64,000 nt of DNA from Prado023 sp963736425. GTDB lineage: Bacteria; Actinomycetota; Actinomycetes; S36-B12; CAIYMF01. Positions within the stretch are counted from its first letter, which is position 1, and every line of letters begins with the position of its first letter. The position numbers and the translations under genes were made by a program. The notes beneath the pieces were generated by a model. It was not told where the DNA came from. It searched no databases and saw only the letters and a list, made by a program, of their open reading frames with translations. The DNA lies in NCBI GenBank assembly GCA_963736425.1, contig CAVTOX010000003.1, forward strand, positions 145,655 through 209,654, given 5' to 3'. Shown one piece after another: positions 46,234 to 55,629 of the stretch.

Positions 46234-46728
46234 TCAGCCGCCGCTGACGAACGTGAGGATCTGGTCCGGTCCGGCGAAGAGGTCCAGGAGCCCCTCGGCG
46301 TTCACCGAGTAGGCGGTCACGCTCTGCAGCGCCTCGAGGTACTTGGCCTCGGCGTCCATCGCAGCTTGGTCGCCGGCCATCTTCGTGGAGGCGATCGGAC
46401 CGAACGTCAGCGACCCGTCGGTGGCTGAGGTGTAGCTGGCGTTGTAGGTGTTCACGCCGCCGTTGCCGCTTGCGTCAGCCGCCGCGAAGTCGAGGGTGAT
46501 GCCGCTCGCCTCGGTGACGGCCGTGTCGTACGCAGCACCGCTGAGCTTCCACTTCGTGTTGGCCAGTTCCGCGCCACCGGTGGGCAGCGGCGCCGTGCCC
46601 TGGCCCGCGGCCGGCGCCTCGGATGCGGCCGGCGTGGTCGTCGTGCTGGTCGAGTCCGAGCTGCACGCGGCCAGCGTCGGGATGAGAAGCACGGCCGCGA
46701 TCGCAGCCATCAGCTTCGAGGTCTTCAT
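46234..46728 (-). CDS. META-domain lipoprotein
   Basis: A 164-residue lipoprotein. The signal peptide MKTSKLMAAIAAVLLIPTL ends in the lipobox LAAC, so Cys is lipidated and the protein is anchored outside the cytoplasmic membrane. A Ser/Thr/Ala-rich linker follows, then a META (HslJ-like) domain: LANTKWKLSGAAYD, ITLDFAAADASGNGGVNTYN, LTFGPIASTKMAG and AAMDAEAKYLEALQSV. The ATG at 46728 has GAGGGAG upstream; the GTG two codons before is less likely. Function of META proteins is unclear, with links to stress resistance. Confidence 0.87.
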   Translation of the reverse strand: MKTSKLMAAIAAVLLIPTLAACSSDSTSTTTTPAASEAPAAGQGTAPLPTGGAELANTKWKLSGAAYDTAVTEASGITLDFAAADASGNGGVNTYNASYTSATDGSLTFGPIASTKMAGDQAAMDAEAKYLEALQSVTAYSVNAEGLLDLFAGPDQILTFVSGG

Positions 46729-46869
46729 GTGCACTCCCTCTCCGGGGGTTGCGAGGCACGCACCCTGCGTGGCTCCGTGGGCGGTTCACGTGCACCGCCA
46801 GTCCCCCCGGGCGACGAAACAGTACGCGACCATGTGTTCGACGTCATGCAACTTCGGGTTCGCGTCGGG

Positions 46870-47966
46870 TCAGGCCCGCACGTCCCAGCCCTGCGCACCG
46901 AGCGCCTGCGCGAGGGGCCCGGCCGACACCTCACCGACCGTGATCTCCACGACGCCGGTGGGGCGGCCGAGCACATGCTCGATCCGCACGTCCTCGACGG
47001 AGTACCCGGCCTCGGCGACGGCGGCGAACAGCCGGCCGAGCTCACCGGGCTGGTCGGGCACCGCAACCGGCACCACAGCCGTGGGCGACGGACGTGCACC
47101 GTGCTTGCCCGGCACGCGGTCGCGGCCCGCATTGCCGCGTCTCAGCGTCTCAGCCAGCACGTCCTCGCCGCCCTGATCGATGCTGCCCAGGGCGTGGAGC
47201 AGCGCGTCGAGGTCCGCCCGCAGAGCCCCCAGGACGGCAGCGACCGGGGTCGCGTTGGCCGACAGGATCTCGACCCACAGGTCGGCGTCGGAGGCGGCGA
47301 TCCGGGTCATGTCCCGCAGGCCCTGTCCGGCGATCGACACCACGGTGTCCGACGAGTCCAGAAGGCGCGCGGCCAGCAGCGACGACAGGATCTGCGGCGT
47401 GTGCGAGATCACGGCCACAGCGCGGTCATGCTCCGCGGCGGGCATCACGATCGGTAGGGCACGAGCGGACAGCGCCAGCTCCTGAACGGCGTCGACGGCA
47501 GCCCGTCGGCATCGGGGTGCGGCGTGATCACCCACGGCCGGTCGTCGATGAGGTCCGCCCGAGCCGCGGCCGGTCCGGACACCTCACGCCCGGCCATGGG
47601 GTGGCCTCCGACATAGCGGGAGGCGTCCACCCCGGCAGCGACCAGTGCCCGGTGGATCGGCACCTTGACCGAGGCAACATCCGTGACGACAGCCCCAGGG
47701 AATCGGCGTAGCGCGTCGGCGACGGCTGAGGCGGTCACAGCCGGCGGAACGGCCACGACGACCAGCCCGGGCTCGGGTGCGCCTGACTCGCCTCCGAAGT
47801 CCACGGGGAATGGCTCCCCGGCGCCCCGTGAAACAGCCACCTCGACCGCATCCGGGTCGCGATCCCCCAGCCAGACCACCACGCCCCGTCGGCGCAGGGA
47901 CAGCGCGAGGGACGTTCCGATGAGCCCGGTGCCCACGATCAGCACCGGCTCGGGCAGCCCGCTCAC
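46870..47966 (-). CDS. tyrA: Prephenate dehydrogenase with C-terminal ACT domain, frameshifted at about 47498
   Basis: TyrA converts prephenate to 4-hydroxyphenylpyruvate for tyrosine synthesis. The GTG at 47966 overlaps the aroH stop (GTGA). The NAD-binding motif is LIVGTGLIGTSLALSLRRRG, followed by TDVASVKVPIHRAL and YVGGHPMAGREVSGP. The frame is lost after TPHPDADGL; adding one G near 47498 gives AVDAVQELALSARAL and the helical domain. The C-terminal ACT domain (VAVPDQPGELGRLFAAVAEAG) implies feedback control, probably by tyrosine. The corrected length is about 365 residues. This is the only repair found that needs an added base. Confidence 0.9.
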
Positions 47967-48325
47967 TGGGCCAGGTCCGTGCGCAGGGCCTCGGCGCCGC
48001 GCAGGTACACGTGCGTGACCTCGTCGCGCGGCAGGTCGCACTCGACGTGCGCCATCACCCGCACGACCCGCTGCATCGCGCCGGCGACGTCGATCTCCTG
48101 GGCGCAGATGAGCGGGACGTCCCCGATGTCCAGAGATCGGGCCGCGCCCGCCGGGAATGCCGACACGAGATCCGGCGTCGCGGTGAAGAGCACGGAGATC
48201 AGGTCGTCGGTGCCCAGCGCATTGCGCGCGAGCATCTCGGTCACGAGCTCGACCACGGCCTCGCGCATCTCCTCGGCATCGTCGGCGCTCAGGTGAGTCG
48301 CCCCACGCACAGCCCGCACGGCCAT
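47963..48325 (-). CDS. aroH: Chorismate mutase, AroH type
   Basis: A 120-residue trimeric (pseudo-alpha/beta barrel) chorismate mutase that makes prephenate from chorismate. The start MAVRAVRGATHLSADD carries the active-site arginine of the B. subtilis AroH type. ISVLFTATPDLVSAFPAGAAR and THVYLRGAEALRTDL complete the active-site pattern. It is coupled to tyrA, so the product prephenate is passed to the next enzyme of the same operon. Confidence 0.94.
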   Translation of the reverse strand: MAVRAVRGATHLSADDAEEMREAVVELVTEMLARNALGTDDLISVLFTATPDLVSAFPAGAARSLDIGDVPLICAQEIDVAGAMQRVVRVMAHVECDLPRDEVTHVYLRGAEALRTDLAQ

Positions 48326-48533
48326 CTCGCCTCCCCAGGATCGTCGGCGCCCAGCCTAACGGTCCCCGGCGCGACGCCGGTCGAGGCGCCCATGGGACAC
48401 GACCAGGAGCCCCCGGCGGGCAACCGAGACGGGGCCGGCCCTCGGGGGCGACCGGGCGGCCTCGAGCCGGTCAGCCCCGGTAGCGTGGATCCGGCGGCAC
48501 AGCAAGGTCGCCACTGGCGAGCGAGAGGTCATC

Positions 48534-49397
48534 ATGCGAACCCTCAAGGACACGCGCGTGCTCATCACCGGAGGCGCCTCCGGGATCGGCTATGCGATGG
48601 CGCAGCAGTTCGGCGCGCAGGGAGCCCGCCTGGTGCTCACCGACATCAACGAGCCCCTGCTGGCCCAGGCCGCGGAACGCCTGCGGGACGCAGGCGTGGA
48701 GGTCGGCGAGTACCGACTCGATGTCACCGACCCCGAGGACGTGGCCCGCGCGCGGGACCGCATCAACGCCGACGGCGGTCCGATCGACGTCCTGGTGAAC
48801 AACGCCGGAATCGTGTTCGGAGGCTACTTCCTCGACGTCCCGCTCGAGCAGCACCTGACCACCCTCGGGGTGAACCTGCTTGGTCCAGTGATCCTCACGC
48901 ACGCCTTCCTGCCGGACCTCATCGCCCGCCCCGACGCCCACCTGGTCACCATCGCGAGCCTGGCCGGCTACGGCGGTGCGCCCGGTGGCTCGACCTACGG
49001 GGCGAGCAAGTGGGGCGTCATCGGCTTCTCCGAGTCCATCGAGCTGGAGCTGTCCAAGCAGGGCCACAGGCACGTCCACGTCACGACGGTGTGCCCGGGA
49101 GTCGTGTCGACCGGGCTGTTCGAGGGCGCTCGCCCGTTGCGCCTGACGAGCGTCCTGACGCCCGACGACGTCGCCGAGGCCGTGGTCCGGGGCGTGCTGC
49201 ACGACCGCGGATACGTGCGCACCCCGTGGCTGGTGAAGGTCGCCCCCGTGCTTCGCGGCGTCCTGCCGCACCGGGCCTTCAACGCCGTCAACGGGTTCTT
49301 CGGCGGGACCACGACGATGGACACCTGGACCGGACGGGGACCCGGCCCGGGAGGCGGGCGCGAGGAGTCGACCGCCTACAACCCCACCTCGGTGTAG
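48534..49397 (+). CDS. Short-chain dehydrogenase/reductase
   Basis: A 287-residue classical SDR. It has the cofactor motif TGGASGIGYAMA, DVLVNNAGIVFGG, the catalytic serine in VTIASLAGYGG and YGASKWG with the catalytic Tyr and Lys. The acidic residue in LVLTDINEP suggests NAD(H). A C-terminal extension resembles those of SDRs acting on lipids or steroids. The ATG at 48534 follows GCGAGAGG. Its 3' end overlaps the convergent rluB by 22 bases. Confidence 0.9.
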   Translation: MRTLKDTRVLITGGASGIGYAMAQQFGAQGARLVLTDINEPLLAQAAERLRDAGVEVGEYRLDVTDPEDVARARDRINADGGPIDVLVNNAGIVFGGYFLDVPLEQHLTTLGVNLLGPVILTHAFLPDLIARPDAHLVTIASLAGYGGAPGGSTYGASKWGVIGFSESIELELSKQGHRHVHVTTVCPGVVSTGLFEGARPLRLTSVLTPDDVAEAVVRGVLHDRGYVRTPWLVKVAPVLRGVLPHRAFNAVNGFFGGTTTMDTWTGRGPGPGGGREESTAYNPTSV

Positions 49398-50125
49398 AGC
49401 GCCCGCTCCTCCGCGCCCGAGACCACCCGGACCGTCCCGGGGCGCTGCTGGCCCAGCACGATCGGACCGATCCGCGTACGCACCAGGGACAGCACCGGAT
49501 GGCCCACGGCCTCGAACATGCGCCGCACGATGTGGTTGCGGCCCTCGTGCAGGACGATCTCGATCAGGACCTGGCCGGGCAGGCTCTGCACCACCTTGAA
49601 CGAGTCCGCCCGGACCGGACCGTCCTCCAGCTCGATGCCCGTCGTGAGCTGGCGCCCCACGCCGCGGGGCAGCGGCGCGGCGACCGTGGCCAGGTACGTC
49701 TTGGCCACGCCGTAGGACGGGTGCGCGAGCCGGTTGGCCAGCTCGCCGTCGTTGGTGAGCAGGATCAGGCCCTCGGTGTCCGCGTCCAGCCGACCGACGT
49801 GGAACAGCCGCTCGGAGCGGTCGGCCACGAGGTCACCCAGGCAGGGACGCCCGCGATCATCGGACATCGTCGACAGCAGGCCGCGGGGCTTGTTGACCGC
49901 CACAACGACCGTGCCCGCCGCTGTCGGCACCCGCTGGCCGTCCACCCGCACGACGGCGGTCTGCGGATCGACCCGCATGCCCTGCCCGCGCACGACCTTG
50001 CCGTCGACCTCGACCCGACCCTGCTCGATCAGGACCTCACACGCACGCCGACTCCCCAGGCCCGCTGCGGCCAGGACCTTCTGCAGGCGGACGCCCTCGC
50101 TGGGCGTGTCGTCACGCGGGCTCAT
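49376..50125 (-). CDS. rluB: 23S rRNA pseudouridine synthase (RluB family)
   Basis: A 249-residue pseudouridine synthase acting on 23S rRNA. An S4 domain (VRLQKVLAAAGLGSRRACEV) precedes the RsuA-family catalytic domain with the active-site aspartate in HVGRLDADTEGLILLTNDGEL and the conserved EGRNHIVRRMFEAVGHPV. It overlaps the end of scpB by four bases. The order parA-scpA-scpB-rluB is conserved in actinobacteria. Confidence 0.94.
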   Translation of the reverse strand: MSPRDDTPSEGVRLQKVLAAAGLGSRRACEVLIEQGRVEVDGKVVRGQGMRVDPQTAVVRVDGQRVPTAAGTVVVAVNKPRGLLSTMSDDRGRPCLGDLVADRSERLFHVGRLDADTEGLILLTNDGELANRLAHPSYGVAKTYLATVAAPLPRGVGRQLTTGIELEDGPVRADSFKVVQSLPGQVLIEIVLHEGRNHIVRRMFEAVGHPVLSLVRTRIGPIVLGQQRPGTVRVVSGAEERALYTEVGL

Positions 50126-50802
50126 GGCAGGTCCACCAGGTCGCCGATCTCGGCGTACGTCGGGACATGGTCGGCAAGAGGTGGCAGCTCCGACAGGCTG
50201 GCGATGCCCAGGCGTTCGAGGAAGTACGGCGTCGTGCGCAGCATCGTGGCATGCCCCCCCGGCTCCACACCGGCCTCCTCGACCAGACCACGGGTGATCA
50301 GGGTGCGGACGACCCCGTCGACGTTCACGCCGCGCACCGCGCTGATCCGCCCGCGGGAGATCGGCTGCCGGTAGGCGATGATGGCCATGGTCTCGAGTGC
50401 GGCCTGGGTCAGGCGGGCCTGCTGGCCGTCCACGACGTAGCGGCTGACGACCTCGGCGCAGTCACCCCGGGTGTAGAACCGCCAGCCGCCGCCCACCTCG
50501 CGCAGGTCGAATCCACGACCGTCCTCGGTGTACTGGGCCGAGAGCCCGCGCACGACCGCCTCCACCTGATCGGCAGGGCGGCGCACGATGGTGGCCAGTG
50601 TGAGCATGTCCATCGGCTCATCAGCGAGCAGCAGCACGGCCTCCACCGCGGCCTCCAGCGTCGGGGCGCCCAGGGCATCGGCCAGCAGGGCGTCGTCGGA
50701 CCCCTCGTCGAGGGCGTCAGGCCCCTCATCGCGCGTCTCGTCGCGCGCCTCATCACCCGGATCCACCCCGGTGTCGTGCTCAGCCTCGTCGAGCTCGGTC
50801 AC
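50122..50802 (-). CDS. scpB: Segregation and condensation protein B
   Basis: ScpB is the winged-helix kleisin-interacting subunit of the SMC-ScpAB condensin. The 226-residue protein has an acidic N-terminal extension, then the two winged-helix domains: AAVEAVLLLADEPMDMLTLA, VSRYVVDGQQARLTQAALET, LETMAIIAYRQPISRGRI and GVNVDGVVRTLITRGLVEE. Overlaps with scpA upstream and rluB downstream are both ATGA. Confidence 0.94.
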   Translation of the reverse strand: MTELDEAEHDTGVDPGDEARDETRDEGPDALDEGSDDALLADALGAPTLEAAVEAVLLLADEPMDMLTLATIVRRPADQVEAVVRGLSAQYTEDGRGFDLREVGGGWRFYTRGDCAEVVSRYVVDGQQARLTQAALETMAIIAYRQPISRGRISAVRGVNVDGVVRTLITRGLVEEAGVEPGGHATMLRTTPYFLERLGIASLSELPPLADHVPTYAEIGDLVDLP

Positions 50803-51704
50803 TGTTCCTCCTCGGATCGGGCGTCCGTCGTGCCGACGACTCCCCTGAACTCATCGGTGACCGCGCGCTCTGCGATCACAGCCGCCTCGGCGTCATCGTC
50901 GGGGCCGACCCAGCGCACGCTCAGGTCGCCGAGGGCAGCGGCCTGCTCGAAGGTCACCACGCCATCGCGGTAGAGCTCCAACAGGGCCAGGAAGCGCCCG
51001 ATCACCACCAGCGTGTTGGGGGCATCGTCGGTCAGGGCGCGGAACGTGGAGACGCCGCGACGGCGCAGCCGTTCCACGAGGATCGCGGCCTGCTCGCGGA
51101 CGCTGACAGCGGGGGCGTGGATGTGCGTGGTCGAGATGCCCGGATCCGGCGGGCGGGGCTCGAATGCCGCCTCGGCGATGGCGGCGAACTCGACCGGCCC
51201 GAGGCCGATCAGCACCTCGGGCAGGAGCTCGGCCAGCCAGGGCTCGAGCGCGGCCTCGCGGGGTCGTCGGGTGGCGGCGTCGCTGAGCATCCCGTCGAGA
51301 AGGGCTGCGACCTCCTTGAACGCCCGGTACTGCAGGAGCCTCGCGAACAACAGGTCGCGTGCCTCGAGCAGGGCGAGGTCCTCCTCGTCCTCCACCGATC
51401 CGTCGGGCAGCAGACGTGCAGCCTTCAGGTCCAGCAGGGTGGCGGCGATCACCAGGAACGAGGTGGCCTCGTCCAGGTCCCATTCGACACCTTGGGCGCG
51501 GACGTGGGCGATGAAGTCATCGGTGACCACGTGCAGGGCGAGGTCCGTGACCTCGATCCGATGCCGGGCGATCAGGCTCAGGAGCAGGTCGAACGGCCCC
51601 TCGAACCCGCCGACCCGGACGGCGAATCCCTTGGGTGCGGCCTCGATCCCGTCCGGATCGACGACGTGGCCCCCAGCGAATCCCTCGGCCGACGACCCCA
51701 CCAT
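50799..51704 (-). CDS. scpA: Segregation and condensation protein A
   Basis: ScpA is the kleisin of the SMC condensin. The 301-residue protein has FEGPFDLLLSLIARHRIEVTD at the N-terminal SMC-binding domain, FLVIAATLLDLKAARLLP, and the C-terminal winged helix (FLALLELYRDGVVTFEQAAAL). I chose the ATG at 51704 because GGAGG lies five bases upstream; longer in-frame starts up to 51863 would overlap parA and lack such a site. Confidence 0.93.
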   Translation of the reverse strand: MVGSSAEGFAGGHVVDPDGIEAAPKGFAVRVGGFEGPFDLLLSLIARHRIEVTDLALHVVTDDFIAHVRAQGVEWDLDEATSFLVIAATLLDLKAARLLPDGSVEDEEDLALLEARDLLFARLLQYRAFKEVAALLDGMLSDAATRRPREAALEPWLAELLPEVLIGLGPVEFAAIAEAAFEPRPPDPGISTTHIHAPAVSVREQAAILVERLRRRGVSTFRALTDDAPNTLVVIGRFLALLELYRDGVVTFEQAAALGDLSVRWVGPDDDAEAAVIAERAVTDEFRGVVGTTDARSEEEQ

Positions 51705-51756
51705 CTCAGCCTCCGACGTCAATTCCACGTCGGGCGTCACCACTGCGTACCGCGGC

Positions 51757-52695
51757 TCATCCGAGAGCCAACTGCTCGGCGGCGGGCCCCTCGTCGTCGG
51801 TCCCGGCCGGGTCCGCGGCAACGGGGCCGATGCTCGCCGGGTCGATGCGGGCCAGCACCTCACGGGCCAGCTGGCGGTAGGCGTCCGCAGGGGCGCTGGT
51901 CGGGGCGTAGACCGTGATGGGGACCCCGGCCACGGAGGTCTCCGGGAACTTCACCGTCCGGCTGATCACGGTGTGGAACACCTTGTCACCGAAGGCCTCC
52001 ACCACGCGTCCCAGCACGTCCCGGGCGTGCACGGTCCGGTCGAACATCGTGGGCAGCACGCCGAGGAGCTCGAGGTCGGGGTTGGTGCGCTCCTGGATCT
52101 TGCGGATCGTGTCCTGGAGCAGCGCGACCCCCCGCAGGGAGAAGTACTCGCATTCCAGCGGGATCATCACCCACTGCGCCGCGGTCAGGGCGTTGACCGT
52201 GAGCAGGCCCAACGAGGGCTGGCAGTCGATGAGGATCACGTCGTAGTCGTTGCGGATCGGGCGCAGCGCCCGCATCAGCGACTGCTCGCGGCCCACCTCG
52301 GAGACGAGCAGCAGCTCCGCCCCGGACAGGTCGATGTTCGCCGGCATCAGGTCCATGCCGGGAACGGCCGTGGGTCGGATGACCTCGCGGGCGGTCGCGT
52401 CGCCGGTGATCATCACGTCGTAGATCGTGTGCTCGAGGGTGTGCGGATGGATCCCGACGCCGGCTCCGAGCGCTCCCTGGGGGTCGAAGTCCACGAGCAG
52501 TACGCGCCGTCCGTACTCGGCAAGTGCTGCGCCCAGGTTGATCGTGGTGGTGGTCTTGCCGACCCCACCCTTCTGGTTGCACAGGGCGATGATGTCCGCC
52601 GGCCCGGTGGTGGTGCGGGGACCGGGCACACCGAACTCAGGCAGCGGCCGGCCGGTCGGGCCCACGCCGTCGCTGGGCCTGCGTGCTGCCGCCAT
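51757..52695 (-). CDS. parA: Chromosome-partitioning ATPase ParA (Soj-like)
   Basis: A 312-residue ParA-type ATPase. The deviant Walker A is CNQKGGVGKTTTTINLGAAL, with LLVDFDPQGALGAGVG, and Walker B is DVILIDCQPSLG. The segment VMIPLECEYFSLRGVALL is typical of the ScpA-linked ParA of actinobacteria, which is distinct from the oriC-proximal ParA; no parB is present here. ATG 52695 follows GGGAGG. Upstream, 52696-52878 carries repeated GGTCCG elements and probably the promoter. Confidence 0.92.
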   Translation of the reverse strand: MAAARRPSDGVGPTGRPLPEFGVPGPRTTTGPADIIALCNQKGGVGKTTTTINLGAALAEYGRRVLLVDFDPQGALGAGVGIHPHTLEHTIYDVMITGDATAREVIRPTAVPGMDLMPANIDLSGAELLLVSEVGREQSLMRALRPIRNDYDVILIDCQPSLGLLTVNALTAAQWVMIPLECEYFSLRGVALLQDTIRKIQERTNPDLELLGVLPTMFDRTVHARDVLGRVVEAFGDKVFHTVISRTVKFPETSVAGVPITVYAPTSAPADAYRQLAREVLARIDPASIGPVAADPAGTDDEGPAAEQLALG

Positions 52696-52878
52696 GCGCG
52701 GACCTCCCTGGGTGGTGAAGCGGCCCCAGCCTAATGGACCCCACACCTGACGCCCCAACCCCCGATGGGTCCACTATCGCGCGGACCGATCCTGGGTCCG
52801 TCCGGATCTGCGACCGTGAACGGTCCGAAATCCGGACCACCTGGGGGCTGGGGGCGCTCGGGGCGCCCCAACGACGGC

Positions 52879-53835
52879 TCAGCCGCGGGCTCGGGGGTGG
52901 GCCAGGGCGTAGACCTCGCGCAGGTGCTCGACGGTGACCTTCGTGTACACCTGCGTCGTCGTGACCGAGGCATGGCCGAGCAGCTCCTGGACGACCCGGA
53001 CGTCCGCGCCGCCGTCGAGCAGGTGGGTGGCGAACGAGTGCCGCATCGTGTGCGGTGAGACCTCGGCAGTCACGCCAGCCCGTTCAGCAGCGGATCGCAG
53101 GATCGTCCACGCGCTCTGGCGCGAGAGCCGACCGCCGCGGGCGTTGAGGAACACCGCGGGCTGGGCGCCGACGAGCAACCCGGGGCGAGCCCGCACCAGG
53201 TACGCCGACAGCGCCTCGCGGCCCTTGCTGCCGATGGGTACCAGTCGCTGCTTGCCGCCCTTGCCGTGCAGGTGCGCCACCCCGTTGTCCACGTCGAGCG
53301 TGTCGACGTCCAGGCCCACAGCCTCGCTGATTCGGGCGCCGGTGCCGTAGAGGAACTCCAGCAGGGCGCGGTCGCGCAACCCCAACGGCCCAGCGGCCGC
53401 TCCTCCAGTGACCGTCAGGATCGCCTCGACCTCCTGCACCGTCAGCGCCTTGGGCAGGCGCTTGGCCGCGGTCGGCGGCTTGACCTCCCGACCGGGGTCG
53501 GTGGTGCTGATCCCCTCCTGGACGGCGAACCGGTGGAACCCACGGACCGCGACCAGCGTGCGGGCGGCGCTGGCGGCAGCCAGCGGAGCGTGCCCGGCAC
53601 TGCCCTGGCGCAGCCATGCCAGGAAGTCACCGAGGTCGGACTCGGTCACCTGGTCGGCGGAGGTGATCCCGCGGATCGCGCAGAACTCCAGGTACCGGCG
53701 CAGGTCGCGGCCGTACGCGGCCAGGGAGTTCGGCGCCAGGCCACGCTCCACCGTCAGGTGGTCCTGATAGACCTGTGCCGAGCGCGCGAGGGCGCTCGGT
53801 CGGGTGACCGTCCCGGCGGTCCTGGACTCGGGCAC
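52879..53835 (-). CDS. xerD: Site-specific tyrosine recombinase XerD
   Basis: XerD resolves chromosome dimers at dif during division. The 318-residue protein has the SAM-like N-terminal core-binding domain (FLAWLRQGSAGHAPL) and a catalytic domain with R in GTGARISEAVGL, HTMRHSFATHLLDGGADVR, LLGHASVTTTQVYTKV: the full R-K-H-R-H-Y set apart from the lysine, which is in the beta-hairpin KGGKQRLVPI. The GTG start overlaps the ald stop by one base. The core-gene context shows it is not a prophage integrase. Confidence 0.93.
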   Translation of the reverse strand: MPESRTAGTVTRPSALARSAQVYQDHLTVERGLAPNSLAAYGRDLRRYLEFCAIRGITSADQVTESDLGDFLAWLRQGSAGHAPLAAASAARTLVAVRGFHRFAVQEGISTTDPGREVKPPTAAKRLPKALTVQEVEAILTVTGGAAAGPLGLRDRALLEFLYGTGARISEAVGLDVDTLDVDNGVAHLHGKGGKQRLVPIGSKGREALSAYLVRARPGLLVGAQPAVFLNARGGRLSRQSAWTILRSAAERAGVTAEVSPHTMRHSFATHLLDGGADVRVVQELLGHASVTTTQVYTKVTVEHLREVYALAHPRARG

Positions 53836-54950
53836 TAGGCGAGGACCGACTCCAGGGTCCGGTGCTCCATGCCGAACTCGTGGGCCACCGCGCCGTAGAC
53901 GACCTGCCCCTCGTGCACGTTCAGGCCCAGTGCCAGCGGGTGGTCATCAAGGCACGCCTGCTTCCAGCCCTTGTTGGCCAACTCGACGGCGTAGGGCAGC
54001 GTGACGTTGGTCAGTGCGTAGGTGGAGGTGTGCGGGACCGCACCGGGCATGTTGGCCACGCAGTAGAACACCGAGTCGTGGATCCGGTAGGTCGGGTCGG
54101 CGTGCGTCGTCGGACGGGAGTCCTCGAAGCAGCCGCCCTGGTCGATGGCGATGTCGACGAGGACCGAGCCGGGCTTCATCCGCGAGACCAGCTCGTTGCT
54201 GACCAGCTTGGGCGCCTTGGCCCCCGGGACCAGCACCGCGCCGATCACCATGTCCGCGTCGAGGCAGGCCCGCTCAACCTCGTAGCGGTTGGACGCGATG
54301 GTCTGCATGTGTCCGTGGTAGACCGCGTCGGCGGCCCGTAGGCGGGCGATGTTCAGGTCGAGCAGCAGCACCTCGGCCTGCATGCCCAGGGCGATCGTCG
54401 CCGCATTCATGCCGGCCACGCCGGCACCCAGGACGACAACCTTTGCGGCGTAGACACCGGAGACGCCACCCATGAGGGTGCCGCGACCGCCATAGGCCCG
54501 CATGAGGGCGTGGGCACCGACCTGTGGGGCCAGGCGACCGGCGACCTCCGACATCGGGGCCAGCAGGGGCAGCGAGCGGTCGGGCAGCTCGACGGTCTCG
54601 TAGGCGATGGCCGTGATGCCCGAGTCGATCAGGGCATCGGTGCACTCGCGCGAGGCGGCCAGGTGCAGGTAGGTGAACAGCGTCTGCCCGGAACGCATCC
54701 GGTGGTACTCCTCGGCGATGGGCTCCTTGACCTTGAGGATCAGCTCAGCGGTGGCCCACACCTCGTCGGCGGTGTCCAGGATGGTCGCCCCCGCAGCGAT
54801 GTACTCCTCGTTGGTGATCGAGGACCCGAGGCCCGCGTCACGCTGGACGTACACGACATGATCATGCAGCCGGAGCTCGTTGACGCCGGCCGGCGTGATC
54901 GCGACCCGGAACTCGTTGTTCTTGACCTCGCTGGGGATGCCGACCTTCAT
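53835..54950 (-). CDS. ald: Alanine dehydrogenase
   Basis: Ald interconverts alanine and pyruvate with NAD and ammonia. The 371-residue length is standard. It begins MKVGIPSEVKNNEFRVAITP, with the substrate lysine in LILKVKEPIAEEY, the histidine in TYLHLAASREC, and the dinucleotide motif VVLGAGVAGMNAATIALGM. MPGAVPHTSTYALTNVTLPY is also typical. An in-frame extension to 55010 is not used as it does not match the family. Confidence 0.96.
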   Translation of the reverse strand: MKVGIPSEVKNNEFRVAITPAGVNELRLHDHVVYVQRDAGLGSSITNEEYIAAGATILDTADEVWATAELILKVKEPIAEEYHRMRSGQTLFTYLHLAASRECTDALIDSGITAIAYETVELPDRSLPLLAPMSEVAGRLAPQVGAHALMRAYGGRGTLMGGVSGVYAAKVVVLGAGVAGMNAATIALGMQAEVLLLDLNIARLRAADAVYHGHMQTIASNRYEVERACLDADMVIGAVLVPGAKAPKLVSNELVSRMKPGSVLVDIAIDQGGCFEDSRPTTHADPTYRIHDSVFYCVANMPGAVPHTSTYALTNVTLPYAVELANKGWKQACLDDHPLALGLNVHEGQVVYGAVAHEFGMEHRTLESVLA

Positions 54951-55044
54951 CTGTGCCGTCCTCTCCTGACCACCGGATGCGAGCATGCCCCACAGGGATG
55001 CCCCTGACAATCAACGCCGCGCGACGCCTCGGACGACGGAATCC

Positions 55045-55629
55045 TCACCCATCTAGGGCCGCGAGTGCCAGAACCGCAGCAACTGCCGTTGCATTGGTGA
55101 TGGATCCGTCGAGACAGCGCTCGACTGCTTCGGAAAGCGTAACCCAGAGCTGGGGCAGTTCGCGCTCCTCAGCCTCACCGGTATGCGGGCGGGCATCGGG
55201 ATCCACGGTCAGCCCCGTGGCGCGGAAGATCGTGATCCGCTCACTGGTTCCACCGGGGCTCAGGGCCAGTTCGAGCAGCGTGCTCCACTGCGTCGCGGTG
55301 ACCCCGGCCTCCTCGGCCAGCTCGCGCTTGGCACACTCGACGAGATCCTCCCCGGGCTTGTCGAGCAGGCCGGCGGGGATCTCCCACATGTACGCAGCAA
55401 CCGGGTGCCGGTACTGGCGGATCAGCAGCAGGCGACCCTGGTCATCCACCGCGGCGACGGCCACCGCGCCGGGGTGGCGAAGGACGTCGCGGACCACGAC
55501 ATCCCCGTCGATGTCGACGGTCTCGGACCAGACCGACCACTTGGCGCCCTCGAACCTGTGCTCCTCGGCCAGCACCGGGTAGCGGTGCGGCACGTCGGCC
55601 AGGGGCAGGTCGTGACTCGCGTCGGTCAT
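55045..55629 (-). CDS. NUDIX hydrolase, ADP-ribose pyrophosphatase type
   Basis: A 194-residue NUDIX enzyme, probably hydrolysing ADP-ribose to AMP and ribose 5-phosphate. The Nudix box is complete: GLLDKPGEDLVECAKRELAE followed by EAGV. Upstream are FEGAKWSVWSETVDIDG and LLLIRQYRHPVAAYMWEIPA, as in the ADPRase family. Its ATG overlaps the pyrG stop (ATGA), a pairing conserved in actinobacteria. Confidence 0.93.
   Translation of the reverse strand: MTDASHDLPLADVPHRYPVLAEEHRFEGAKWSVWSETVDIDGDVVVRDVLRHPGAVAVAAVDDQGRLLLIRQYRHPVAAYMWEIPAGLLDKPGEDLVECAKRELAEEAGVTATQWSTLLELALSPGGTSERITIFRATGLTVDPDARPHTGEAEERELPQLWVTLSEAVERCLDGSITNATAVAAVLALAALDG

Noticed and set aside
52879..53835. Tyrosine recombinase as a sign of a prophage or integrative element
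   Set aside because: It sits in the conserved ald-xerD-parA-scpAB order and has XerD-type motifs; no attachment repeats or phage genes are nearby.
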